From positions 1 through 46,319 of the forward strand of contig JBJMSU010000030.1 of assembly GCA_045801465.1 (NCBI GenBank): 46,319 bases of DNA, written 5' to 3'. This DNA comes from DATFWC01 sp045801465. Lineage in GTDB: Bacteria > Pseudomonadota > Alphaproteobacteria > Rhizobiales > Xanthobacteraceae. Position 1 is the stretch's first letter; every line of letters starts with the position of its first letter. The notes under the pieces were generated by a model. It was not told the origin of the DNA. It made no database searches and worked only from the letters and a program-made list of their open reading frames with translations. Positions 8,339 to 17,260 of the stretch are shown here, piece after piece. Made by a program: the position numbers and the translations under genes.

Positions 8339-8364
8339 GGATCGATCTCCTGATGTTGTGCCGG

Positions 8365-9522
8365 TCATGCGGTGTGCCTTAGCGCGCCGGCGAGACGATC
8401 GAGAGCGGCATCGAGGGTCTGATCGCGCTTGGCGAAGCAGAAGCGCACCACCGAGCGGATCGGGTCCGCGGCGTAGAAGGCCGACACCGGAATGGCCGCA
8501 ACCTTGTGCTCGACCACGAGCCGCTTGCAGAACGTCTCGTCGTCTTCGTTGCGCCCAAGGGGGCCAAGATCGACGTTGAGGAAATAGGTGCCCTGGGCGT
8601 CGAGCACCGGAAAGCCCAGCCGCTCGAGGCCTTGGGCGAAGCGATCGCGACTTCTTTGCAATCCCCGGCGCATGTCCTCGAAATAGTCGTCGCTCTTGCT
8701 CAAGCCGTAGGCGACCGCCGCCTGCAGGTTCGGCGGCGTCGTGAAGGTGATGAACTGGTGTGCCTTGGCGAGCACGCGCAGGATCGGCGGCGCGGCACAG
8801 ACGAAACCCACCTTCCATCCAGTCAGCGAGAAGATCTTTCCTGCCGATCCGATTTTCACGCAGCGCTCGCGCATGCCCGGCAGGGCGATCAGCGGCACGT
8901 GGCGCCGGCCGTCGAACATGACGTGCTCCCACACCTCGTCGCACACCGCAATCGCATTGAATCTCTGGCACATCCGCGCCAGCAGCTCGAGCTCGGCGCG
9001 GCCGTAGACGGTCCCCGACGGATTGAGCGGATTGTTGAAGAGCACGACCTTGGTCTTACGTGTGAAGGCGGCCGCGAGCATCTCCTCGTCGAAGCGCCAG
9101 TGCGGCGGCTCCAGCCGGACGAAGCGCGGGATGCCGCCGGCCCGCTTCACCAGCGGCAGATAGGCGTCGTAGAGCGGCTGGAACAATACGACCTCGTCGC
9201 CCGGCTCGATCACGGCCAGCAGCGCTCCGGCGAGAGCCTCGGTCGCGCCGGACGTCACCATGATCTCGCGCTCGGGATCGAGATCGAGCCCCTGCCAATG
9301 CCGGTAGTGTGCCGAGATGGCTTGGCGCAATTCCGGAATGCCCAGCATCGATGGATATTGATTCCATCCGTCCACAATGGCCTCGGCGGCCTTGCGCCGC
9401 ACGTCCTCGGGACCGGCGTCGTCGGGAAATCCCTGTCCCAGATTGATCGCGGCATTCTCGCGCGCGAGCTGCGACATGACCTCGAAGACGGAGACGGGAA
9501 GATCGGCAAAGACGGGGTTCAT
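8365..9522 (-). CDS. PLP-dependent aminotransferase, class I/II fold
   Basis: A 385-residue fold-type I aminotransferase. INLGQGFPDD near residue 26, FNNPLNPSG (about 165), CDEVWEHVMFDG (about 196) and the PLP-lysine motif SAGKIFSLTGWKVG (about 230) are all present, with the C-terminal Arg of VVRFCFAK binding the substrate carboxylate. The GQGFPD start is typical of the kynurenine/methionine (YbdL, KAT) subgroup acting on aromatic or sulfur amino acids. It is followed by the PotF-like gene on the same strand, which might supply an amine or amino acid substrate (inference). The exact substrate cannot be read from sequence. Confidence 0.91.
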   Translation of the reverse strand: MNPVFADLPVSVFEVMSQLARENAAINLGQGFPDDAGPEDVRRKAAEAIVDGWNQYPSMLGIPELRQAISAHYRHWQGLDLDPEREIMVTSGATEALAGALLAVIEPGDEVVLFQPLYDAYLPLVKRAGGIPRFVRLEPPHWRFDEEMLAAAFTRKTKVVLFNNPLNPSGTVYGRAELELLARMCQRFNAIAVCDEVWEHVMFDGRRHVPLIALPGMRERCVKIGSAGKIFSLTGWKVGFVCAAPPILRVLAKAHQFITFTTPPNLQAAVAYGLSKSDDYFEDMRRGLQRSRDRFAQGLERLGFPVLDAQGTYFLNVDLGPLGRNEDDETFCKRLVVEHKVAAIPVSAFYAADPIRSVVRFCFAKRDQTLDAALDRLAGALRHTA

Positions 9523-9683
9523 TACGGCAGGCTCGATTGCAGGAAGCGGGTTCTACACGATCGCCGCGCATAGGTCATGACTATCGTTGCTCATCTGGCG
9601 CCATGGCGCCAAGCGCCGACGGGTGCTAGACTCTTGTATCGACTGCATCGAGCGTCCGCCGAAGACGTCGAGGGAGGGAAACC

Positions 9684-11276
9684 ATGATCAAAAAATCGTC
9701 TGCATTCGTCGCTCTCATACTGGCGACGGGGTTCTTGCCCACGGCACCTGCGCTCGGTCAGGACGAGACCGATACACGGCTCGGCACGGTGCACTTCGCA
9801 ACCTCGTGCAACGAGGTGGCGCAGCGCCGCTTCGATCGCGCCATGCGCTATCAGCATTCGTTCTGGTACCTCAACGCCAAAGAGGTCTTCGAAGAGGTGC
9901 TGAAGGCCGATCCGACCTGCGCCATGGCCCAATGGGGCATCGCGTTGACCCTGCTCGACAATCCGCACAACGCGATCCCACGACCGAACCTCGCGCCCGG
10001 CCTCGCCGCCATCCAGAGGGCCAAAGCAATGGGCGCCAAGACCGAGCGCGAGCGCGACTACATCGACGCGTTGATGCTGATGTACGCCGACTACGACAAG
10101 CTCAGCCATGTCCAGCGCATCCGCGCGTTCCGCGACGCGCAGGAGAAGATCGCGGCGAAATATCCGGACGACGATGAGGCGCAGATCGCCTACGCCATCA
10201 CGCTCAACACCTCGGCCGATCCCAACGACAAGACGTACGCCCAGCAGACCAAGGGCGCCGCCATCCTCGAGCCACTCTCCAAGCGCCTGCCCCGACACCC
10301 GGGCGTCACGCACTATTTGATCCACCTCTACGACTATCCAGAGACCGCCGCGAAAGGCCTCGAAGCGGCCAACCGCTACGCCAAGGTCGCGCCGGCCGCC
10401 CCGCACGCCCAGCACATGCCGTCGCACATCTACACCCGCGTCGGCTACTGGAAGGAGTCGATCGATTCCAACATCGCCTCGGTGAAGGCCGCCAAGGCGG
10501 AGAAGTCGGTCGGCAACTATCTGCACGCCCAGGATTACATGGTCTATGCCCACCTCCAGCTCGGCCAGGACAAGCAGGCGCACGCCGTCATCGACGAGAT
10601 GATGCGCGAGACCGACTTCAAAGCGACCGTCTCGGCCGCCGACTATGCACTGGCAGCCTCGCCGGCGCGCTATGCGGTCGAGCGCGGGGACTGGGCGGGC
10701 GCATCGCAGCTTGCGGTCCGGCCGAGCACCTACAACTACGTCATGGCGATGTCGCACTTTGCCCGGGCGATCGGAGCCGCGCGTTCCGGCAAGCCGGAAG
10801 ACGCCAAGCCCGACGTCGCCAAGCTTGCCGAGCTGCGCGACAAGCTGCGCGAAGCCAAGGACGCCTATTGGTCGGAGATCGTCGATATCCAGCGGCAGGT
10901 CGCCGCCGCCTGGGTGCTGCACGCCGAAGGCAAGCACGACGCGCTGAAGGCCATGAGCGCGGCGGCGGACGCCGAGGATAAAACCGAGAAGTCTCCGGTC
11001 ACGCCGGGCCCGCTGGCACCCGCGCGCGAGCTCTACGGCGCCATGCTGCTCGAGCTGGGCAAACCTGCGGAGGCGCTCGCCGCCTTCGAGGCGACATTGA
11101 AGAAGGAACCGAACCGGCTCGGCGCGATGCTGGGTGCGGCCAGGGCCGCCGCCAAAGCAGGCAATTCCGCCAAGGCGGAGCAACACTACCGCGCCGCGGT
11201 CGCGCTCACCGAGAGCGCCGATCCGGTGCGAACCGAGATCGCGGAGGCGCGCGCCTTTCTGGCGAAGCAAAACTGA
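9684..11276 (+). CDS. Secreted tetratricopeptide-repeat protein
   Basis: A 530-residue protein with an N-terminal signal peptide (MIKKSSAFVALILATGFLPTAPALG). The body consists of helical TPR-like repeats, e.g. YLNAKEVFEEVLKADPTCAMAQWGIAL near residue 55 and a clear C-terminal pair AREL...LGKPAEALAAFEATLKKEPN (about 450-480). Two His-rich stretches stand out: HYLIHLYDYPE and PHAQHMPSHIYTRVG, about residues 212-250. They look conserved-motif-like and could bind metal. GGGAGGGAAACC before ATG 9684 is a good ribosome site. It is monocistronic, between divergent aminotransferase and convergent rhodanese genes. The function is unknown; TPR domains usually mediate protein contacts in the periplasm. 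Confidence 0.87.
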   Translation: MIKKSSAFVALILATGFLPTAPALGQDETDTRLGTVHFATSCNEVAQRRFDRAMRYQHSFWYLNAKEVFEEVLKADPTCAMAQWGIALTLLDNPHNAIPRPNLAPGLAAIQRAKAMGAKTERERDYIDALMLMYADYDKLSHVQRIRAFRDAQEKIAAKYPDDDEAQIAYAITLNTSADPNDKTYAQQTKGAAILEPLSKRLPRHPGVTHYLIHLYDYPETAAKGLEAANRYAKVAPAAPHAQHMPSHIYTRVGYWKESIDSNIASVKAAKAEKSVGNYLHAQDYMVYAHLQLGQDKQAHAVIDEMMRETDFKATVSAADYALAASPARYAVERGDWAGASQLAVRPSTYNYVMAMSHFARAIGAARSGKPEDAKPDVAKLAELRDKLREAKDAYWSEIVDIQRQVAAAWVLHAEGKHDALKAMSAAADAEDKTEKSPVTPGPLAPARELYGAMLLELGKPAEALAAFEATLKKEPNRLGAMLGAARAAAKAGNSAKAEQHYRAAVALTESADPVRTEIAEARAFLAKQN

Positions 11277-11316
11277 AGGGCTCGCCCGAGCCCGAACTGA
11301 CCAAGCTGTCCGGCGT

Positions 11317-11649
11317 TCAGCCTTCGGTCGGCAGGCCGGCCGCCTTCCAGGCCAGGATACCGCCGGCGAGATGGGCGTCGTAGGGCAATCCTTGGTCCTG
11401 CAATGCGAGCGAGAGCCGCGCCGAGCGGTTGCCGGACCGGCAGGTGAACACGACCTCCTTGCCTTGCGGGTCGAGATCGTCCGGATCGAAGGTGGACATC
11501 GGCAGCTCCACCGCGTCGGGAAACCGCTCAACTGCGGTTTCGTTCGGCTCGCGGATATCGACCAGCAGCATGCGGCCGTCCTCGACGCCTTGCGCGACCT
11601 CCTGCGGGGTCAGGTCGCGCACGCGACCCCCATGATCGAATCCCGACAT
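11317..11649 (-). CDS. Single-domain rhodanese
   Basis: A 110-residue rhodanese homology domain with the catalytic loop CRSGNRS (Cys70) and the family blocks LLVDIREPNE and HLAGGILAWKAAGLP. Such proteins carry sulfane sulfur as a persulfide on the loop Cys. There is no signal peptide, so it is likely cytoplasmic. The C-terminal GGILAWKAAGLPTE is the usual ending, so the gene is complete. It is convergent with the TPR gene (40 bases apart) and on the same strand as, but 68 bases before, the unknown membrane protein. The sulfur acceptor is unknown. Confidence 0.9.
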   Translation of the reverse strand: MSGFDHGGRVRDLTPQEVAQGVEDGRMLLVDIREPNETAVERFPDAVELPMSTFDPDDLDPQGKEVVFTCRSGNRSARLSLALQDQGLPYDAHLAGGILAWKAAGLPTEG

Positions 11650-11717
11650 CGGCCACCTCTCGGAACAACAATCGCCAGGAAGTAGAGGTGACGCTCCGCC
11701 CGCGCGGAATCAAGAGG

Positions 11718-12671
11718 CTACAGATTGACCGGGATCGATACCGTGAGCAGCGCGCCGTATTGCAGGTTGCCGTCCTTCTGGCCCAGGTTCCCCTGCAATC
11801 CGAAGGTCGCGTTGCGGGTCTTGTATTCGGCAGAGGCCGTCCCGCTGAGGATGTTGTCCTGGATTTTGGCGCCAAGGCCGAGATTGAATTTGCCCGCCTG
11901 GTAGCCGACCTTCAGTCCCAGATCGACGACCTGCTTTTGCGGCTTCGCCGTGCCGGAAAGGTCGACGCTGAACTGGCCGGCCTTGAGGACGGCACCGCCT
12001 TCAGCCTGCTGCACCTTGGCGTCCTGCGCCAGCACGCCGAAGCGAAGGTCGAGCTTGACCTGCTCCCATTTCAGGGTGCCGAACACGCGGGCGCCGAGGA
12101 TCCTGGCATCCGGCTGAAAGTCCCACAGGCCGGCCTTGATGGTGAGCTTGCCGACCTGCAGAACCTCGAATTCCTTGCCCTTCAGCGGATCGAGGGCGGC
12201 GTTCAGCAAGGTTCCGCCGGTCTTGGTGATGTAGAGCGCGCTCGCGCTGCCGAGCACCAGGGCGGCACCGACGACGTAAAGAACGTTCTTGTTTTTGTCG
12301 ATCCAGACGCCGAGCGAGGAATGCTTGGCGGCCTTCTGGAAGGCCTCGATGCTCTCCTGCAGCTGCTTGTAGGCGGACGTCGCCTTGACCTTTTCCATCA
12401 ACTCCTTGGTGGCGGCGTCCGTCACGCCGGTCCGCAGCGCGTCCGCCAGCTTCTTGGCCTCCTCGTCGGAGACGACGGTGTTGTTCCCGATTGCCGACTT
12501 GCTTTTGGCGAAGTCGAGCAGGCTCTTGGTGATCGCCTTCTGCACCGCAGGGCTCAGCAACGCCTTTTGAATCTGCTCGGGCAGGCTTGCGATCTCGGCA
12601 TCGACGAGATCGAAGGCGAGAACGATCACCTGATGCGCCGCGTCGATGACGTCGGTATCGGGCTCGGCCAT
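11718..12671 (-). CDS. Unknown membrane protein with beta-rich C-terminal domain
   Basis: A 317-residue protein without a family I recognise. Residues 1-125 are polar and helical (repeated Lys/Ala/Glu, e.g. LMEKVKATSAYKQLQESIEAF); one transmembrane helix follows at about 129-149 (VLYVVGAALVLGSASALYI). Residues 160-317 alternate polar and hydrophobic residues with Gly, such as VDLGLKVGYQ, KFNLGLGAKIQ and ATFGLQGNLGQ, ending LLTVSIPVNL. That pattern, with a C-terminal hydrophobic residue, resembles an outer-membrane barrel, yet no signal peptide is present. I chose ATG 12671 (GGGGAGA upstream) rather than an earlier in-frame start at 12800. A tail-anchored helix plus barrel-like domain is odd. 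Confidence 0.8.
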   Translation of the reverse strand: MAEPDTDVIDAAHQVIVLAFDLVDAEIASLPEQIQKALLSPAVQKAITKSLLDFAKSKSAIGNNTVVSDEEAKKLADALRTGVTDAATKELMEKVKATSAYKQLQESIEAFQKAAKHSSLGVWIDKNKNVLYVVGAALVLGSASALYITKTGGTLLNAALDPLKGKEFEVLQVGKLTIKAGLWDFQPDARILGARVFGTLKWEQVKLDLRFGVLAQDAKVQQAEGGAVLKAGQFSVDLSGTAKPQKQVVDLGLKVGYQAGKFNLGLGAKIQDNILSGTASAEYKTRNATFGLQGNLGQKDGNLQYGALLTVSIPVNL

Positions 12672-13273
12672 GGCTGAAATTCTCCCCGCGTTATTGCGCA
12701 GCGTGCACTTGATCCGGCTGACGGCTGTCGCTCCACTGGCTGTTGACAGCTTGGTGTCGCAATTTCGACGAAAGTTCAAATGAAATGCACAGGTTTTCAA
12801 AAAAATGACGCGCCACGCCGCCCGCGGCCGCCGCTGCTGGAGGAGCCTAAGGCTGCGGCACGAACGCCTGGTAAAAGCTCTCCTGGTCGCCGGCGCGCCG
12901 GAGTTCCTCCAGGACGGCGGCGTCCCGCAGATCCAGCATTGGTATGCTCCCCGGTGAGAGGCCTTACCGCGAAGGAATACGCTTGCCGCTTGCGGCGGGT
13001 TGCAGGTCGGTCAAACGGCCCGAACGATTTCATGGATCGCAGCGCGCGGGCTTACGTGGCTCCCGCCGCCGTATAGTTTCGGGAGGGGAAGCGAAGGCGA
13101 AGTTGTAGGAATCCCATAAAGACGCGATATGCTGCGCGGAGAGAAGGCGTACGGCCGGCAAACGATTGTCGGCTCAGCATTCGTTCGGGTCACACCTGCA
13201 GGCAGAGCGCCATGGATGGCTCTGTGCCGGACGTGCGGCGGAATGGGGCGGCTCCTGCAATGAAGGAACCAAG
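12672..13273. other. 602-base gap; only one very short candidate ORF
   Basis: No confident gene. On the minus strand at 12847-12939 there is a 30-codon frame (starts MLDLRDAAVLEEL) with GGGGAG seven bases before its ATG; it could be a small protein or the tail of a decayed gene. The rest is featureless apart from an A-run near 12798. The frame of the next gene is open upstream of its ATG at 13274, but that part (13166-13273) has no signal peptide logic and is treated as untranslated. Confidence 0.45.
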
Positions 13274-14245
13274 ATGAGGAGTCCTATGAACCGTCGCGTG
13301 TCGCGGACGGGCGCGTTGGCGGCCGGGCTCTTGATGCTTCTGTGCGGGGCCGCCGCGGCGCAGGATGCCGTGAAGGTGGCCATCGGGCAGCGCGGCGGGT
13401 GGGAGCAATGCGTCTCGGAGCTCGGCCACAACAAGGGGATCTTCAAGCGGCACGGACTCCTCGTCGAAACCCTCTACACGCAGGGCAGCGCCGAGACGAT
13501 GCAGTCGGTGATCTCCAACAGCGTCGACATCGGCATCGGGATCGGCACGCACGGGATGTTGGGCGCCTTCGTGAAAGGTGCGCCGATCCGCGCGATCGGC
13601 GCGTCGTTCACCAGCGCCGACGAACAGTTCTACTACGTGCCGGCGGATTCGCCGATCCGCAGCATGAAGGAGGCTGAAGGCAAGACGATTGCGGTTTCGA
13701 CCACGGGCTCGGCGTCACATATGTTCGCGCTGGCGCTCGGCCGGCATTTCGGCGTCACGCTCAAGCCGCAGCCCACCGGGGCCTACGCGGCGACCTTGAC
13801 CCAGACCCTGACGAAGCAGGTCGACATCGGCTTCTCGCAAGCGCCGTTCAATCTCAATTACGTCGATGAAGGACGCATCCGCATCATCGCACGCGGCAGC
13901 GAGGTGCCCGAATTACGCGACATGACGAGCCGGCTGATCGTGGTCAATGCGGCCGGCCTCGAACGGCGCCGCGACGTCCTCAAGCGTTTCATGCTCGGCT
14001 ACCGGGAGACGCTCGATTGGCTGTATTCCGACCCGGAGGCGATCAAGGCCTATGCGGCGTGGTCGGGCTTGCCGGAGTCGATTGCCAAACGGGCGCCGGA
14101 GTTCATGACGCGGCACAACATGGAGCCGACCCGCATCGCCGGTCTCGACGGCATCGTCGCCGATGCGATCCAGTTCAAATACATTCCCGGCCCGCTCAAC
14201 GAAACGCAAATCAAGGAGGCGCTGCAGGTCGACGCGGTGCGCTGA
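13274..14245 (+). CDS. ABC substrate-binding protein, NMT1/SsuA-like
   Basis: A 323-residue periplasmic binding protein. The signal peptide runs MRSPMNRRVSRTG, then a hydrophobic core to CGAAAAQ (about residue 30). The mature part, VKVAIGQRGGWEQCVSELG, IFKRHGLLVETLYTQGSAETMQ and ISNSVDIGIGIGTHG, is the NMT1/THI5-like fold used by nitrate, taurine/sulfonate and aromatic-acid transporters. ATG 13274 is preceded by GAAGGAA; a second ATG at 13286 is possible. No permease or ATPase gene is nearby, so this is another orphan binding protein. Ligand unknown. It is convergent with kup, 29 bases apart. Confidence 0.88.
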   Translation: MRSPMNRRVSRTGALAAGLLMLLCGAAAAQDAVKVAIGQRGGWEQCVSELGHNKGIFKRHGLLVETLYTQGSAETMQSVISNSVDIGIGIGTHGMLGAFVKGAPIRAIGASFTSADEQFYYVPADSPIRSMKEAEGKTIAVSTTGSASHMFALALGRHFGVTLKPQPTGAYAATLTQTLTKQVDIGFSQAPFNLNYVDEGRIRIIARGSEVPELRDMTSRLIVVNAAGLERRRDVLKRFMLGYRETLDWLYSDPEAIKAYAAWSGLPESIAKRAPEFMTRHNMEPTRIAGLDGIVADAIQFKYIPGPLNETQIKEALQVDAVR

Positions 14246-14274
14246 TTCTTATGCGACCGGTCAGCCGACCTGTC

Positions 14275-16197
14275 TCAGATCGTCACCTGCGTGCCGACCT
14301 CCACCACGCGGCCGGTCGGAATCTGAAAGAAGTCGCTGGCGTCGCTGGCGGACTTGGCCAGTCCGATGAACAGCCGGTCTTGCCAGCGCGGCATGCCGGA
14401 CTGTGCGGCGGGCTTGAGCGCGCGCCGCGAGAGGAAGAACGACGTCGACATGATGTCGAAGTGCCAGCCGTGCTTGCGCGCGACCGCCAGCGCCTTCGGC
14501 ACGTTCGGCGTCTCCATATAGCCGAAGCGGAGCGCCACCAGAGTGAAACGCGGCGTGATCTGCCGCATCTGCACCCGCTCCTCGTCGATCACACGCGGCG
14601 TGTCCGCCGTCACGATGGTGAGGACGACATTGTGCTCGTGCAGTACCTTGTTGTGCTTGAGATTGTGCAACAGCGCCGTGGGCGTAAAGTCGGGATCGCT
14701 GGTGAGGAATACGGCCGTGCCGGGAACCGTATGCGGGGGTTTCTTTTCCAGGCTCTTGAGCAACGTCTCGAGCGGGACTTCGATGCGGCGCGTCTTCTGC
14801 GCGAGCAGACGCGAGCCCCGCTGCCACGTCAGGATGAGGAGCACCATGGCGATGCCGAACAGGAGCGGCGCCCACGCGCCCTCAAAGAGCTTCAGCAGGT
14901 TGGCGGAAAAGAACGTGGCGTCGACCAGAATAAGCGGCGCGACCAGGAAGAACGTCGACCAGAAGTTCCACCGCCATAGCTTCCAGATCACGATGAAGGC
15001 GAGCAGCCCATCCACCACCATCGTCATGGTGACGGCGATGCCGTAGGCGGACGCGAGCGCGCTCGACGTATGGAACATGGCGACCAGCATCAGCACGCCG
15101 ACCAGCAAGGACGTGGTGACGCGGGGAATGTAAATCTGCCCCGACAGGGTTTCCGACGTGTGCAGAATGGTCAGCCGCGGCAGCAGCCCGAGCTGGATCG
15201 CCTGGCGCACCAGCGAATAGGCGCCCGTGATCACCGCCTGGCTGGCAATCACGGTCGCGGCCGTCGCCAGCACGACCATGGGCAACAGCAGCGGCTCCGG
15301 CATCAGGCGATAGAACGGATTCTCGATCGCGGCCGGATTGGCGAGGACCAGCGCGCCTTGGCCGAAATAGTTGATGACAAGCGAAGGGAGCACAAAACCG
15401 AGCCAGGCGTATTGGATCGGCTTGCGCCCGAAATGGCCGAGGTCGGCATAGAGCGCTTCGCCGCCGGTGACGGCGAGAAAGACCAGGCCGAGCGCGACCA
15501 GACCGATATGCCCATGATCTAGAAGGAAACCGATCCCGTAGCTCGGATCGATTGCCGCGAGCACGCCGGGATCGTCGCGTATATGAACGAGACCCGACAC
15601 AGCGAGCGTGGCAAACCACACCACCATCACGGGTCCGAAAAAAGCCGCGACCTTCGCGGTGCCGCGGCGCTGGACGGCGAACAGGGCGATCAGAATCGCC
15701 ACCGTGAGCGGCAGCACCAGGTGCTGAAACGCCGGAATCGCGACTTTGAGACCCTCCACCGCCGAGAGCACCGAAATGGCCGGCGTGATCACCGAGTCGC
15801 CGAGGAACATCGAAGCGCCGACAATGCCGATCAGGGTCACCAGCGCGGTCCGCCGGCCAAGCCCGCGAAACGCCAAGGCCATAAGGGAGAGCGTGCCGCC
15901 CTCGCCGTTGTTGTCGGCGCGCAGCAGGATCAGCACGTATTTGAGCGTCACGACGATGATCAGCGCCCACAGGATCAGCGAGAGGACGCCGAGAACGTTG
16001 GCCCGCGTGATCTCGCCCGCCTCGCTGGCGGCAACCACCGCCTCGCGAAAGGCATAGAGCGGGCTCGTGCCAATATCGCCGTAGACGACGCCGAGGCTGC
16101 CGAGGGTCAAGGTCCAGAAGCTGGCGCCGGCATGGGCTTCCCCATCGGCTGCGGATGCCGCAGGTGGCAGCGTGACTTGAGGCGCGACCTTCGCCAT
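14275..16197 (-). CDS. kup: Kup potassium uptake permease
   Basis: A 640-residue KUP/HAK/KT family proton-coupled K+ importer. The family signature GVVYGDIGTSPLYA lies at about residues 34-47, followed by about twelve transmembrane segments (e.g. VTLIGIVGASMFLGDSVITPAISVL) and a cytoplasmic C-terminal domain of about 150 residues ending VVEVGTQVTI. The length is standard. The N-terminus, MAKVAPQVTLPPAASAADG, is a short polar tail. The gene stands alone, with motB about 215 bases upstream on the same strand and a tandem-heptamer palindrome between them. Confidence 0.95.
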   Translation of the reverse strand: MAKVAPQVTLPPAASAADGEAHAGASFWTLTLGSLGVVYGDIGTSPLYAFREAVVAASEAGEITRANVLGVLSLILWALIIVVTLKYVLILLRADNNGEGGTLSLMALAFRGLGRRTALVTLIGIVGASMFLGDSVITPAISVLSAVEGLKVAIPAFQHLVLPLTVAILIALFAVQRRGTAKVAAFFGPVMVVWFATLAVSGLVHIRDDPGVLAAIDPSYGIGFLLDHGHIGLVALGLVFLAVTGGEALYADLGHFGRKPIQYAWLGFVLPSLVINYFGQGALVLANPAAIENPFYRLMPEPLLLPMVVLATAATVIASQAVITGAYSLVRQAIQLGLLPRLTILHTSETLSGQIYIPRVTTSLLVGVLMLVAMFHTSSALASAYGIAVTMTMVVDGLLAFIVIWKLWRWNFWSTFFLVAPLILVDATFFSANLLKLFEGAWAPLLFGIAMVLLILTWQRGSRLLAQKTRRIEVPLETLLKSLEKKPPHTVPGTAVFLTSDPDFTPTALLHNLKHNKVLHEHNVVLTIVTADTPRVIDEERVQMRQITPRFTLVALRFGYMETPNVPKALAVARKHGWHFDIMSTSFFLSRRALKPAAQSGMPRWQDRLFIGLAKSASDASDFFQIPTGRVVEVGTQVTI

Positions 16198-16268
16198 GGG
16201 AGGCGATGTTCCCCAGCAAAAGGGCGCCCTTATAGCACCGCAGACGGGCGGGCAACAGCTGAGAGGAG

Positions 16269-16409
16269 CGAATGGCGAATGGCGAATGGCGAATAGTGAA
16301 AAAGCGACGCAGCTCTACTCGCTGCTCGTTGGCGAATGAGGAGCGAATGGTGAGCGATTGCGATTCCCCGCGCTCTATTCGCCATTCGCCATTCGCTATT
16401 CGCTATTCC
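16269..16409. repeat. Palindrome made of tandem GCGAATG heptamers
   Basis: The left arm at 16269-16296 consists of four tandem units of CGAATGG ending in GAATAG. The right arm at 16375-16409 is its reverse complement, CTATTCGCCATTCGCC and onward, with one mismatch in the first 28 bases and then further units of ATTCGCT. The loop of about 78 bases holds more scattered GGCGAATG/GAGCGAATGG copies. It begins 4 bases after the motB stop (minus strand), so it could also act as a transcription terminator. Heptamer copy number likely varies between strains. Confidence 0.85.
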
Positions 16410-16412
16410 CCT

Positions 16413-17231
16413 TCAGGGCGCGAAGCCGGGAGGCAATGGCGGATCGCCGCGCATCAGCATGATGGTGATGCGGCGATTTGCTGCAATAGACGGATCGTCA
16501 GGAAACAACGGCTGGGTATCGGCCTTGCCGGCCACCATGAACATGCTGTTGTTCGGCACCCCTTCCTGCTCGAGAATCTGCCGCACGCTGTTGGCGCGGT
16601 CGGCGGACAATTCCCAGGCGCCATATCCCGGCCGCGACGGCAGACGCGTTGCCGACGTGTGACCGGTAATCGTGATCCGGTGCGGCAGGAGCTTGATCTG
16701 GCTGGCGAGCTTCTCGATGAGACGGCGCGTGCGCTCATAAGGTTCCTTGCCGCCTTCGGCGAACATCGAGCGGCCGTCGTGGTCGACGATCTCGATGTTG
16801 AGCCCGTCCTTGTTCTGCTCGAACATCACCTGGGTGGAGATTTCGGCGAGCTCGGGCAAGGTCTGCAAGGCTTGCCGCAGCGAGGCGGTGGCGAGCGCAA
16901 AGGCGTGGTCCTGCTGCAGCTTGTTTGCCTGTTTGGAGCGTTGCTGCTCTTCCTTTGCCATCGAGTCGGGGTTGTCTTCGTTGTTCGGCGTGATGCTCTT
17001 CGGCTTCTTGCGACTCGGCAGGCCCTCGATCTCGCGGATGCCGGAAAAGCGGTTCTCGGTCTGCACGCCGAAGGCTTCGCGCATCGAGCCGGCCATGATC
17101 TGCAGCTGTTTCTGATCCTGGGTCGAGAAAGCCACCAGCATGACGAAAAAGCTGACGAGCAGACCCATCAGGTCGGCAAACGTCACGAACCAGCCGTGAC
17201 CGCCGTGTGCCGCTTCCTTGCGCCTGGCCAT
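16413..17231 (-). CDS. motB: Flagellar motor stator protein MotB
   Basis: A 272-residue stator subunit. A short cytoplasmic tail is followed by one transmembrane helix containing the proton-carrying Asp (Asp20 in FADLMGLLVSFFVMLVAF), a linker, and a C-terminal OmpA-like peptidoglycan-binding domain (ITITGHTSATRLPSRPGYG, WELSADRANSVRQIL, ADTQPLF). MotB anchors the MotA/MotB proton channel to the cell wall. It follows motA by 29 bases. No other flagellar genes are visible, so this stator pair is detached from the main flagellar cluster or is an additional pair. Confidence 0.93.
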   Translation of the reverse strand: MARRKEAAHGGHGWFVTFADLMGLLVSFFVMLVAFSTQDQKQLQIMAGSMREAFGVQTENRFSGIREIEGLPSRKKPKSITPNNEDNPDSMAKEEQQRSKQANKLQQDHAFALATASLRQALQTLPELAEISTQVMFEQNKDGLNIEIVDHDGRSMFAEGGKEPYERTRRLIEKLASQIKLLPHRITITGHTSATRLPSRPGYGAWELSADRANSVRQILEQEGVPNNSMFMVAGKADTQPLFPDDPSIAANRRITIMLMRGDPPLPPGFAP

Positions 17232-17260
17232 CGCGTGTTCCGTTCGGGCTTATCCGCTGC

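Noticed and set aside
14017..14979. A 320-codon plus-strand frame across the 3' ends of the binding-protein and kup genes
   Set aside because: Covers two real genes in other frames and shows no signal or domain.
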